From NCBI GenBank assembly GCA_019313095.1, contig JAFDBU010000067.1:1-5282 (forward strand): DNA of 5,282 nt. Reading direction: 5' to 3'. Under the pieces are notes generated by a model, which was not told where the DNA came from, ran no database searches, and saw only the letters and a program-made list of their open reading frames with translations. This document shows, one piece after another, positions 1-5,260 of the stretch; position 1 is the first letter of the stretch; each line of letters opens with the position of its first letter. A program made the translations under genes and the position numbers. This DNA is from Deltaproteobacteria bacterium (lineage in GTDB: Bacteria > Desulfobacterota > Desulfobulbia > Desulfobulbales > BM004).

Positions 1-1601
1 AAGCGGGTCAGGGTATCCCGCATATGGTCAAGGATCCGGGCGGCAAAATCACGGCCGGTTTCGCTGCCGATATCGCATCCCAGCAGGTTGAGACAGGCCT
101 CGTTGCCGCCGATCAGCCCGATGGTCGAGAAGTGGTTTTCCCAGTAGGTGTCAAACCGTTTCTTGACATCGCGCAGGTAGAAACTGGTGTAGGGATAGAG
201 TCCCTTGGCCGTGAACTGTTCGAGGACTTTACGCTTGGTTTCCAGACTGGTGCGGGCAGTTTCCATGAGCGCATCCAGCCTCGTAAAAAAGTCCTCTTCA
301 CTTTCGGCCTGGTAGCCGATAGCCGCCAGGTTGATGGTCACCACCCCAATGGACCCTGTTAAAGGATTGGCGCCGAACAGGCCGCCGCCTCTTTTTTCCA
401 GGTGGCGTGTATCCAGCCGCAGTCTGCAGCACATGGAACGGGCGTCATCCGGGCTTAGGTCGGAATTGACAAAGTTCGAAAAATAGGGCAGGCCGTACTT
501 CGCCGTTACCTCCCAGAGTCGGTCCAGCCCGGGGGCCTCCCAGTCGAATTCCGGCGTAATGTTGTAGGTGGGGATGGGAAAGGTGAAAACCCTGCCCTTG
601 GCATCGCCTTCGCTCATGACCTCCAGAAAGGCCTGGTTGAGCATATTCATTTCTTCCTGAAAATCGGCGTACAGGTCTTCCTGCTCTTTACCGCCGATAA
701 TTACCGGCTGATCTCTCAGGGTGGCCGGGGGCTGCAAATCCATGGTCAGATTGGTGAACGGTGTCTGGAAGCCTACCCTGGTGGCAACGTTGAGGTTGAA
801 GACAAACTCCTGGAGGGCCTGCTTGACCACCTTGTAAGAGAGCTTATCATGGCGGATAAAGGGAGCCAGCAAGGTGTCGAAGCTGGAAAAGGCCTGGGCC
901 CCGGCCGCCTCGCCCTGCAGGGTGTAGAAAAAGTTCACAACCTGGCCGATCGCACTCCTGAAATGTTTGGCCGGGCAGCTTTCCGCCTTGCCCGGTGCGC
1001 CTTTGAAACCGGTGCGCAGAAGATCCTGCAAATCCCAGCCCACGCAGTAAACCGAAAGCAGGCCGAGGTCATGGATATGCAGGTCGCCGTTCTGGTGAGC
1101 CCTCCGTACCTCAGGAGTGTATATCTTGTTGAGCCAGTAAGTTTTGCTCACCTCACTGGAAATATAGTTGTTCAGACCCTGCAGGGAGTAAGACATATTC
1201 GAGTTTTCCTGCACCTTCCAGTCCAGCCGCTCAAGATAGCTTTCAATAAGGTCGAGATCGGCCTTGGCTACCATCTCCCTGATGCGAGCATGCTGGTCGC
1301 GGTAGAGGATATAAGCCTTGGCCGTTTTCTTATACGGCGAGGCCAGCAGCACTTCCTCGACCAAATCCTGCATCTCTTCCACTGCCGGTGGTCTGTCAAA
1401 CATGAACTGAGCCGTGGTCAGTACCCGGATCGTTAAACGGCGTGCCTCAATCTCGTCAAATTCCCCTGCTGCCCGTCCGGCTTTTAAAATAGCATTGGTG
1501 ATCTTGGAAGCATCAAAGGGTTCAAGCCGCTGATCTCGTTTACGGATGGTACTGAAAAGCTGGTCCGGTCCAATGGTTGACTGGGGGGTGTGTTCCGGCA
1601 T
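1..1601 (-). CDS. nrdD: Anaerobic (class III) ribonucleoside-triphosphate reductase, N-terminal 533 residues, truncated by window edge
   Basis: This is the large subunit of the oxygen-sensitive glycyl-radical enzyme that reduces ribonucleotides to deoxyribonucleotides for DNA synthesis in the cytoplasm. The frame is open from the ATG at 1599-1601 to the window edge. Residues about 14-105 form an ATP-cone (KRDQRLEPFD, KITNAILKAG, AKAYILYRDQ), the dATP/ATP activity-control domain. The catalytic barrel follows, with DLHIHDLG (173-180), YCVGWDLQDLL (185-195), the stretch around GQVVNFFYTLQGEAAGAQAF (219-238), SMCCRLRLD (389-397, the likely thiyl-radical cysteine region), GGGLFGANPLTGSIGVVTINL (405-425) and GLIGGNEACLNLLG (495-508). 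By recall these look closer to the Thermotoga-type NrdD than to the E. coli type. The C-terminal zinc cysteines and glycyl-radical loop are off the left edge, where the activase gene nrdG could also lie. The start is fixed by AAAGGAG (about 1611-1617), 9 nt upstream. The gene is single-copy and divergent from the small broken gene at 1885. Confidence 0.97.
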   Translation of the reverse strand, partial: MPEHTPQSTIGPDQLFSTIRKRDQRLEPFDASKITNAILKAGRAAGEFDEIEARRLTIRVLTTAQFMFDRPPAVEEMQDLVEEVLLASPYKKTAKAYILYRDQHARIREMVAKADLDLIESYLERLDWKVQENSNMSYSLQGLNNYISSEVSKTYWLNKIYTPEVRRAHQNGDLHIHDLGLLSVYCVGWDLQDLLRTGFKGAPGKAESCPAKHFRSAIGQVVNFFYTLQGEAAGAQAFSSFDTLLAPFIRHDKLSYKVVKQALQEFVFNLNVATRVGFQTPFTNLTMDLQPPATLRDQPVIIGGKEQEDLYADFQEEMNMLNQAFLEVMSEGDAKGRVFTFPIPTYNITPEFDWEAPGLDRLWEVTAKYGLPYFSNFVNSDLSPDDARSMCCRLRLDTRHLEKRGGGLFGANPLTGSIGVVTINLAAIGYQAESEEDFFTRLDALMETARTSLETKRKVLEQFTAKGLYPYTSFYLRDVKKRFDTYWENHFSTIGLIGGNEACLNLLGCDIGSETGRDFAARILDHMRDTLTR

Positions 1602-1668
1602 TATTTCTTTCTCCTTTCCTCGCAGGTTTAAAATTATGGTGGGGGGAAGTACTGCAGGCCAATGTGCA

Positions 1669-1715
1669 CTACCATATAATGTATATCGTAATTCTGTCAA
1701 TACAAAATGTTGTGC
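1669..1715 (-). promoter_or_regulatory. Tandem NrdR-box-like operators upstream of nrdD
   Basis: Two 16-bp imperfect palindromes resemble the NrdR consensus as I recall it (ACACWATATATWGTGT). Box A, 1669-1684, reads CTACCATATAATGTAT (11 of 16 matches). Box B, 1700-1715, reads ATACAAAATGTTGTGC (12 of 16). Their starts are 31 bp apart, three helical turns, which is the usual spacing of paired NrdR boxes. NrdR is a zinc-finger/ATP-cone repressor that senses (d)ATP and shuts down nrd operons. Box A covers the -10 and box B touches the -35, so binding would occlude RNA polymerase. No nrdR gene is in this window. Confidence 0.65.
1673..1700 (-). promoter_or_regulatory. Sigma-70-like promoter of nrdD
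   Basis: On the minus strand a perfect -35 TTGACA (1695-1700) is followed after 16 nt by TATATG (1673-1678), a 4/6 match to the -10 consensus. Transcription would start near 1666, giving a leader of about 65 nt before the nrdD ATG at 1601. The -10 lies inside one NrdR-like box and the -35 abuts the other, as expected for a repressed nrd promoter. The assignment is by inspection only. Confidence 0.6.
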
Positions 1716-1771
1716 TTTTTATCAAAAATTGCAAATTAGATATCGGGGTGAAAATTCGTACTTTATATGAG

Positions 1772-1854
1772 TTTCAATCTGGATTGGGAGCAGTACAGGA
1801 GAGTTTTTCCTGGAAGGCCTTCCGCAGTTTTGATACCTTTGAAACAGATTGAAA
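1772..1854. repeat. 10-bp inverted repeat enclosing a 12-bp perfect palindrome
   Basis: TTTCAATCTG (1772-1781) is the exact reverse complement of CAGATTGAAA (1845-1854). The 63-bp interval holds the perfect palindrome GGAAGGCCTTCC (1812-1823). The right arm overlaps the proposed -10 region of the small downstream gene. The element sits between the two divergent genes and has no coding sense. It may be an operator pair or an RNA structure; the sequence does not decide. Confidence 0.4.
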
Positions 1855-1858
1855 TTAT
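1830..1858 (+). promoter_or_regulatory. Possible promoter of the small CxxC gene
   Basis: TTGATA (1830-1835) and AATTAT (1853-1858) are separated by 17 nt. This would start transcription near 1865, just ahead of the GGAG at 1873-1876 and the ATG at 1885. The -35 matches 5/6 and the -10 matches 4/6 of the sigma-70 consensus, in an AT-rich area where chance matches are common. Confidence 0.3.
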
Positions 1859-1884
1859 CAAAAATAGGACCCGGAGTTGCTGTT

Positions 1885-2216
1885 ATGTTCAAGAAATGTC
1901 CATTATGCGAACATACCTGGAAGGACCGTGAAACTTTTCTCGTTGACCCTGATGTGGAGATCATCGGCTATACCAGGCCAGCTTTGATGAAATACAGGAC
2001 GGTTTCAAGAAAATATCCAGGGAACAGGCAATTGATGCCGTCAAAAAATACAGATGCCACAAGGGTAAAGGATGGGAAGAACTTGCCGGGATCCTGGGAG
2101 TAGAGACAAAGTCAAAGGAATTCCTCTCTCTGAAGCTCAACCATGATCTATATGATACCAATACTCACGACCAGGTTGCTTACAGCGGCTTTGATCGTGG
2201 TAATGATAGTCTTTAA
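1885..2216 (+). pseudogene. Small CxxC-containing protein gene, broken by a 2-bp frameshift
   Basis: The ATG at 1885, 8 nt after GGAG (1873-1876), opens a frame that begins MFKKCPLCEHTWKDRETFL and continues to EIIGY. It then loses protein-like character and runs on to a stop near 2103. The frame offset by two bases picks up exactly there (YQASFDEIQDGFKK) and stays open for 81 codons to TAA at 2214-2216, with no ATG, GTG or TTG of its own. Deleting one copy of the TA at 1969-1970 (GGCTATACCAG to GGCTACCAG) joins both parts into one 109-residue protein. The reconstructed protein starts with a CxxC pair (C5, C8), probably a zinc- or metal-binding knuckle, followed by DPDVEIIGYQASFDE, which looks like a motif of small bacterial CxxC proteins. 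The C-terminal half (WEELAGILGV, LNHDLYDTNTHD) is not recognised. The break could be a real mutation or a sequencing error. The upstream TTG at 1849 is a less likely start. Confidence 0.65.
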
Positions 2217-2496
2217 GAGATTTGCTGTATAAATCTTTTGAGTATTTTCAATTCTCCATTTTCCATTTTACCTTCAGAATACCTGTGAACATTTCTTTAT
2301 CTTTCAGCGTCAATATTTATAAAACAAAAAGAAAATTGAAGCTCCCCGTGGCAGGTAAGCACCCTCAACCACAGGACACTCTTTTCAGTACCCCCTTGAG
2401 GGGTGTAAACTCCGACTCCGAGCTGCGAGGGATGCACCCTAAGGGGCATAAACGTTCGCTGTTCCTGTTCATATTGCTAATCGCAGGAGGGAAAGT
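2217..2496. other. Noncoding spacer: AT-rich tract followed by GC-rich structured block
   Basis: There is no credible gene in these 280 bp. The first part (about 2217-2337) is AT-rich, with TTTTCAATT/CCATTTT-type pyrimidine runs. From 2341 the composition changes abruptly to C/G-rich with short hairpins and imperfect repeats. The last bases carry the ribosome binding site GGAGGG (2486-2491) of the lipoprotein gene. A plus-strand open frame here codes only for a low-complexity F/S-rich peptide and is judged spurious. Confidence 0.6.
2341..2453. repeat. Intergenic repeat-like block with two related hairpin units
   Basis: Unit 1 (2388-2410) contains the hairpin ACCCC-CTTGA-GGGGT (2390-2404) followed by GTAAAC. 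Unit 2 (2434-2453) contains GCACCCTAAGGGGCA followed by TAAAC. The shared segment is AGGGGTGTAAAC (2399-2410) against AGGGGCATAAAC (2442-2453), 10 of 12 identical and 43 bp apart. A further GCACCCT occurs at 2359-2365, identical to 2434-2440. A tandem CTCCGA duplication lies at 2410-2421. Such blocks in anaerobe spacers are often dispersed repeats of the REP/MITE kind, but copy number cannot be judged from one window. Confidence 0.4.
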
Positions 2497-2814
2497 ATGA
2501 AGACTGTAAATATCCTGGCTGCTGCAGGCTTTATCGCACTTATGACATCTCTCGGCGGCTGTGCTGCCAGAGTAGGTGTGCCGCCTCCTGTCCTAGTGAG
2601 TGCGCCTCCACCTCCCGCTCAGGTAGAGGTGCGCCCGACCATTCCCTTTTACGGCGCTGTCTGGATCGGCGGCTACTATGAACACCAGCACAACAGCTAC
2701 CACTGGGTGCCGGGCCGCTACGTAAAGCCCCCGCATCGGGGAGCGCGTTGGGTTCCGGGCCGCTGGAAGCATCACCGTCGCGGTTGGGGATGGCACAACG
2801 GATACTGGAAGTAG
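2497..2814 (+). CDS. Small lipoprotein with four WxxGx[WY] repeats
   Basis: This 105-residue protein begins with a lipoprotein signal peptide: K2, a hydrophobic core (ILAAAGFIALM) and the lipobox LGGC with the lipidated cysteine at C22. Alanine follows the cysteine, so outer-membrane sorting is likely if the cell has the Lol pathway. A proline-rich linker (PPPVLVSAPPPP, 29-40) leads to four repeats: WIGGYY (56-61), WVPGRY (70-75), WVPGRW (85-90) and WHNGYW (99-104), 14-15 residues apart and ending at the C-terminus. This matches the YXWGXW/WXXGXW repeat family of small proteobacterial envelope proteins, whose role is unknown. The repeat half is rich in His and Arg, so metal or polyanion binding is possible but unproven. 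Start choice is firm: GGAGGG lies 5 nt before the ATG, and the signal peptide begins there. The gene stands alone. Confidence 0.88.
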   Translation: MKTVNILAAAGFIALMTSLGGCAARVGVPPPVLVSAPPPPAQVEVRPTIPFYGAVWIGGYYEHQHNSYHWVPGRYVKPPHRGARWVPGRWKHHRRGWGWHNGYWK

Positions 2815-2855
2815 AGAAAATAAGATATTTCCAATTTTTCGTTTTTAATTTTCAA
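2815..2855. other. Short AT-rich convergent spacer, no clear terminator
   Basis: Only 41 bp separate the stop of the lipoprotein gene from the stop of the opposing aldo/keto reductase gene. The spacer is T-rich (CAATTTTTCGTTTTTAATTTTC) and lacks a convincing GC stem, so I see no classical hairpin terminator. The same CAATTT/TTTTCAATT style occurs before the lipoprotein gene, near 2245. Confidence 0.5.
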
Positions 2856-3893
2856 TTATTTCTCATATGGCGGCGGTTCGGCCCGGTACAGCCCCTGCAG
2901 ATTCAGCATCCAGCCCGGATATTCTTCTGGTAGCCGGCTGACCTGATCCAGCGTCGCCAGTTCTTCTGCGTTCAGGGCAACCTCAGTAGCTTCGAGATTA
3001 TCCTTAAGCTGCTCCATGGTTCTGGCTCCGATTATTACCGTGGAAACCACCTGTTGGGCCAGCAGCCATGCCAGGGCAATCCGGGCGATAGAGACGGAGC
3101 GTTCTTCTGCCATGGGCCGCATGGCCTCAATGCAGCGGAATGCCCTTTCCTTGTCAACCACCGGAAAGTCAAACTTGCTGCGCCGGCTGTTTTCAGGTCC
3201 CGTACCATCCGGGCTGAATTTACCGGTCAGCAAGCCGCCAGCCAAAGGGCTCCAGGCCATGAGACCCAGGCCCTGGTCCCGGAGAAGCGGTATGACTTCC
3301 CGTTCCAGATCCCGGCCTGCAATGGTATAATAGGCCTGCAGGCATGCAAAACGGGCCCAGCTTCTTTTCTCGGAAATGGCCAGTCCCTTCATAAGCTGCC
3401 AGGCAGCCAGGTTGCATACCCCCATATAGCGGACCTTGCCGGACCGGACCAGATCGTGCATCGTTTCCAGCGCTTCCTCCAGCGGGGTCAGCGGATCGAA
3501 ACCGTGCAGCAGGTACAGGTCCAGGTGATCCAGTTTAAGGCGTTTCAGGCTGGCATCCACCTCGTTCATCAGGTGGTAGCGTGACTGGCCCCTGCCATTG
3601 GGAAGATCGTTCATGACCCCGGTGGCCTTGGTCGCGATCACCAGTTCGTCACGCGGCAGCCCGAGTTTGCCAAGAGCCTGGCCGACCAGCTGCTCGGACT
3701 GGCCCAAAGAATAGACATTGGCGGTATCAATGAAGTTGACGCCCCGGTCAAAAGCATACTTAATCTGCTCGGTTACCGCTTCCCCGTCAAGCCCGCCCAT
3801 GACCTCCCAGAACCCGGCACTGCCGTATGTCATGGTACCAAGACATAATTCCGAAACATACAGGCCTGTCCGGCCCAGCAATCGATATTTCAT
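2856..3893 (-). CDS. Aldo/keto reductase, NADPH-dependent
   Basis: This 345-residue protein is a full-length cytoplasmic (alpha/beta)8-barrel oxidoreductase of the aldo/keto reductase superfamily, which reduces aldehydes or ketones with NAD(P)H. The start MKYRLLGRTGLYVSELCLGTM is typical of the family. The catalytic tetrad is visible as D56 and Y61 in NFIDTANVYS, K89 in VIATKA and H130 in DLYLLHGFDP. Further family marks are GKVRYMGVCN (152-161), WSPLAGGLLTGKF (214-226) and the cofactor-binding VIIGARTMEQLKDNL (286-300), which suggests NADP(H). The tail EYPGWMLNLQG is common in a broad proteobacterial subgroup related to stress-protein/IolS-like AKRs. No key residue is missing. The substrate cannot be told. 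The ATG at 3893 follows a G-rich stretch (TGGGGGTGG) that is a modest Shine-Dalgarno. The gene is monocistronic here: the opposite-strand lipoprotein converges on it and the flavoprotein gene diverges from it. Confidence 0.95.
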   Translation of the reverse strand: MKYRLLGRTGLYVSELCLGTMTYGSAGFWEVMGGLDGEAVTEQIKYAFDRGVNFIDTANVYSLGQSEQLVGQALGKLGLPRDELVIATKATGVMNDLPNGRGQSRYHLMNEVDASLKRLKLDHLDLYLLHGFDPLTPLEEALETMHDLVRSGKVRYMGVCNLAAWQLMKGLAISEKRSWARFACLQAYYTIAGRDLEREVIPLLRDQGLGLMAWSPLAGGLLTGKFSPDGTGPENSRRSKFDFPVVDKERAFRCIEAMRPMAEERSVSIARIALAWLLAQQVVSTVIIGARTMEQLKDNLEATEVALNAEELATLDQVSRLPEEYPGWMLNLQGLYRAEPPPYEK

Positions 3894-4116
3894 GGTGCCA
3901 CCCCCAGGATTCGTTTTGAATCATATAAATTGCGATCAATATTAAAGGAATACCCGGGCCATTATACTTAATTTTTGTTTTCGGGAAATGGATTTTGTGG
4001 ACCCTGTTCATTGCTGTCCGATTAATGGCCTGTACAGGACAAGGTTTTTAGTGTTATTGTTGTTTTAAGAGATTTTGCCGCAGAGCCGATGTCAATAAGA
4101 TTTCTGGAGGAGGATT
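3894..4116. other. Divergent regulatory spacer between aldo/keto reductase and flavoprotein genes
   Basis: No gene is seen in these 223 bp. On the minus strand, TATGAT (3920-3925) is a 5/6 match to a -10 about 27 nt before the reductase ATG, without a good -35. Towards the flavoprotein gene there is a perfect palindrome CCTGTACAGG (4029-4038). It overlaps an inverted pair TGTCC (4015-4019)/GGACA (4037-4041). A strong ribosome binding site, GGAGGAGG, lies at 4106-4113. No convincing plus-strand promoter hexamers were found by eye. Confidence 0.5.
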
Positions 4117-4785
4117 ATGGAACACCGGATAACTGTCCTGATGACTGGATTTGTCACCCATGATGTAAAGCGTTTCATAGTTAAGAAACCCAATACCTTC
4201 AGTTTCACGCCAGGCCAGGGTGTGGAACTTGTAATTGACCAGGAAGAATGGCGGGAAGAGGAGGGCAGGCCGTTTACTCCTACTGGCCTGGTGTCTGACA
4301 AAGTCTTGGAGTTTACAATCAAGAGATATGCCGACCACAAAGGTGTAACAGACAGGTTGCACAGCCTGAAAGCAGGGGACACCCTACTGATGAGCAACCC
4401 TTTCGGCACCATTTCCTATAAGGGCCCCGGTGTTTTTATCGGGGCCGGTGCAGGCATCACCCCATTTCTGGCCATCTTCCGTCAACTGGCTGTCCAGCGC
4501 AGCATTGCCCAGCAGGCCTTGATCTTTTCGAACAAAACCCCGGCAGATGTGATCTGCGAGAAGGAGCTGCGGTTTTATTTCGGCAGTCGGGGGCACTTTA
4601 TCTGTACGCGGGAAAGCGGGCCGGGCTACGAGAGCGGACGTATAAACAGGGATTACCTGGAAAAAAGGCTGTCCGATACCAGTCAGTATGCCTATGTCTG
4701 CGGGCCGGATAAATTTGTCGAGGATGTCACCGCAATAGTGAAGGAACTGGGATTTAAGGCCGAAGCAGTTGTCTTTGAGGAATAG
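4117..4785 (+). CDS. Ferredoxin-NADP+ reductase-like FAD/NAD(P)-binding oxidoreductase
   Basis: This 222-residue cytoplasmic flavoprotein moves electrons between NAD(P)H and a partner through FAD. The N-terminal beta-barrel (about 1-98) carries TPGQGVELV (31-39) and the FAD-binding RPFTPTG (51-57), equivalent to the family RxYS/T motif. A second flavin-contact region is FTIKRYADHKGVTDRLHSL (66-84), with the following LMSNPFGTI (91-99). The C-terminal nucleotide-binding domain has GAGAGITPF (109-117) and YVCGPDKF (193-200). This is the minimal two-domain reductase: there is no 2Fe-2S ferredoxin domain, no haem domain and no membrane segment, so the electron partner must be a separate protein. 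The start is clear, with GGAGGAGG (4106-4113) before the ATG. No partner gene is adjacent on the same strand; the convergent neighbour is an IscA-type protein. The physiological partner and whether it prefers NADH or NADPH are not visible in the sequence. Confidence 0.93.
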   Translation: MEHRITVLMTGFVTHDVKRFIVKKPNTFSFTPGQGVELVIDQEEWREEEGRPFTPTGLVSDKVLEFTIKRYADHKGVTDRLHSLKAGDTLLMSNPFGTISYKGPGVFIGAGAGITPFLAIFRQLAVQRSIAQQALIFSNKTPADVICEKELRFYFGSRGHFICTRESGPGYESGRINRDYLEKRLSDTSQYAYVCGPDKFVEDVTAIVKELGFKAEAVVFEE

Positions 4786-4804
4786 TTTATTAAATGTAAA
4801 AATT

Positions 4805-4834
4805 ATTAGGTAACGATACAACCTGATGATTTTT
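4805..4834. terminator. Weak bidirectional hairpin terminator between convergent genes
   Basis: ATTAGGT (4805-4811) pairs with ACCTGAT (4821-4827) through seven pairs, one of them G-U, around a 9-nt loop. On the plus strand TTTTT (4830-4834) follows the stem. Read on the minus strand, the stem is followed by AATTTTTAC. It can thus end both the flavoprotein and the iron-sulfur protein transcripts. The stem is AT-rich and short, so it is only moderately supported. Confidence 0.45.
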
Positions 4835-5190
4835 CATTTTCCGCACTTGCCATTCTCAATAACCGGGAAGCCGGCCAGGTTGAAGCTGGCACCGCAGCCG
4901 CAGGTGGTACCGGCGTTTGCATTGGTGAATTTTAAGCCACCGTCAATCAAGGCATCAGAGTAGTCTATGATCAGGCCGTCAAGATACCGGCTGCTCGCCT
5001 GGTTTGATACTATCCTGATATCTCCGCTCTGCAGGATGACGTTCTCATCTTCCTTCATCTCCCGGTCAATGCCGGCATCATAGGTCAACCCGGCGCAACC
5101 GCCTTCAGCAACCGCAACCCGCAAGAACTGTCCTGGTTCTAGTTTATTTTCCAGCATCTGCCGAGCCTTTTCCTGGATGATAATTTTCAT
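4834..5190 (-). CDS. IscA/HesB (A-type carrier) iron-sulfur cluster protein
   Basis: This 118-residue protein belongs to the HesB/IscA/ErpA family, cytoplasmic A-type carriers that bind iron or Fe-S clusters and pass them to apo-proteins. It begins MKIIIQEKARQMLE. The three conserved ligand cysteines are present: C32 in GGCAGLTYD, and C97 and C99 in TTCGCGASF near the C-terminus, with 64 residues between C32 and C97 as in the family. The segment GLIIDYSDALIDGGLKFTNANAG fits the core fold. The tail NGKCGK adds a fourth cysteine (C116) that is not part of the classical set. I chose the ATG at 5190; an in-frame ATG at 5241 would add 17 residues that the family lacks, and GAGGGT lies just upstream of the chosen start. 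No iscS, iscU or sufBCD is adjacent, so it is a solitary carrier here, which fits the high Fe-S demand of anaerobes. Confidence 0.93.
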   Translation of the reverse strand: MKIIIQEKARQMLENKLEPGQFLRVAVAEGGCAGLTYDAGIDREMKEDENVILQSGDIRIVSNQASSRYLDGLIIDYSDALIDGGLKFTNANAGTTCGCGASFNLAGFPVIENGKCGK

Positions 5191-5260
5191 GGTAATACCC
5201 TCATTAAAAAGATTTATTGCTTTCAAAGCATAATAATACATATCATCAGGGAGGAGGAAA
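5191..5260. promoter_or_regulatory. 70-bp divergent intergenic region with a small inverted repeat
   Basis: This AT-rich spacer must hold the signals for both the IscA-type gene and the gene starting at 5261. TGCTTT-C-AAAGCA (5218-5230) is a perfect 6-bp inverted repeat with one central base, placed midway and therefore a candidate operator. GGGAGGAGG (5249-5257) is the ribosome binding site of the right-hand gene. I could not assign -35/-10 pairs with confidence on either strand. Confidence 0.35.

Noticed and set aside
849..1436. 195-codon plus-strand open frame, and shorter ones at 24-362 and 1546-1852
   Set aside because: The first two lie wholly opposite nrdD, whose conserved motifs are continuous on the minus strand. 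The third begins opposite the nrdD start and runs into its promoter region. None has a ribosome binding site or a recognisable domain.
1966..1976. Programmed frameshifting or phase variation at the broken small gene
   Set aside because: The site is only a TATA duplication with no slippery heptamer, downstream stem-loop or long repeat tract, so mutation or sequencing error is simpler.
1722..2161. Minus-strand open frames opposite the broken small gene
   Set aside because: The plus-strand frames have protein-like composition with CxxC and a ribosome binding site; the minus-strand frames have neither.
2222..2500. 92-codon plus-strand open frame before the lipoprotein gene
   Set aside because: Its F/S-rich start comes from AT-rich pyrimidine tracts and the rest from a repeat-like block; it overlaps the lipoprotein start and lacks a ribosome binding site.
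3054..3584. 176-codon plus-strand open frame and its overlapping neighbours within 3016-3945
   Set aside because: They are antisense to the complete aldo/keto reductase and have Q/R/P-rich, low-information sequences typical of shadow frames.
3916..3929. FNR-like site TTGAATCATATAAA upstream of the aldo/keto reductase gene
   Set aside because: It matches 8 of 10 fixed positions of TTGAT-N4-ATCAA in a very AT-rich stretch, where such matches arise by chance; there is no second supporting sign.
4384..4821. 145-codon minus-strand open frame
   Set aside because: It is antisense to the flavoprotein C-terminal domain, whose NAD(P)-binding motifs are intact, and it covers the terminator region.
5191..5241. 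Upstream ATG at 5241 as the start of the IscA-type protein
   Set aside because: It would add 17 residues not found in the family, and the internal ATG at 5190 gives the standard IscA start with a ribosome binding site.
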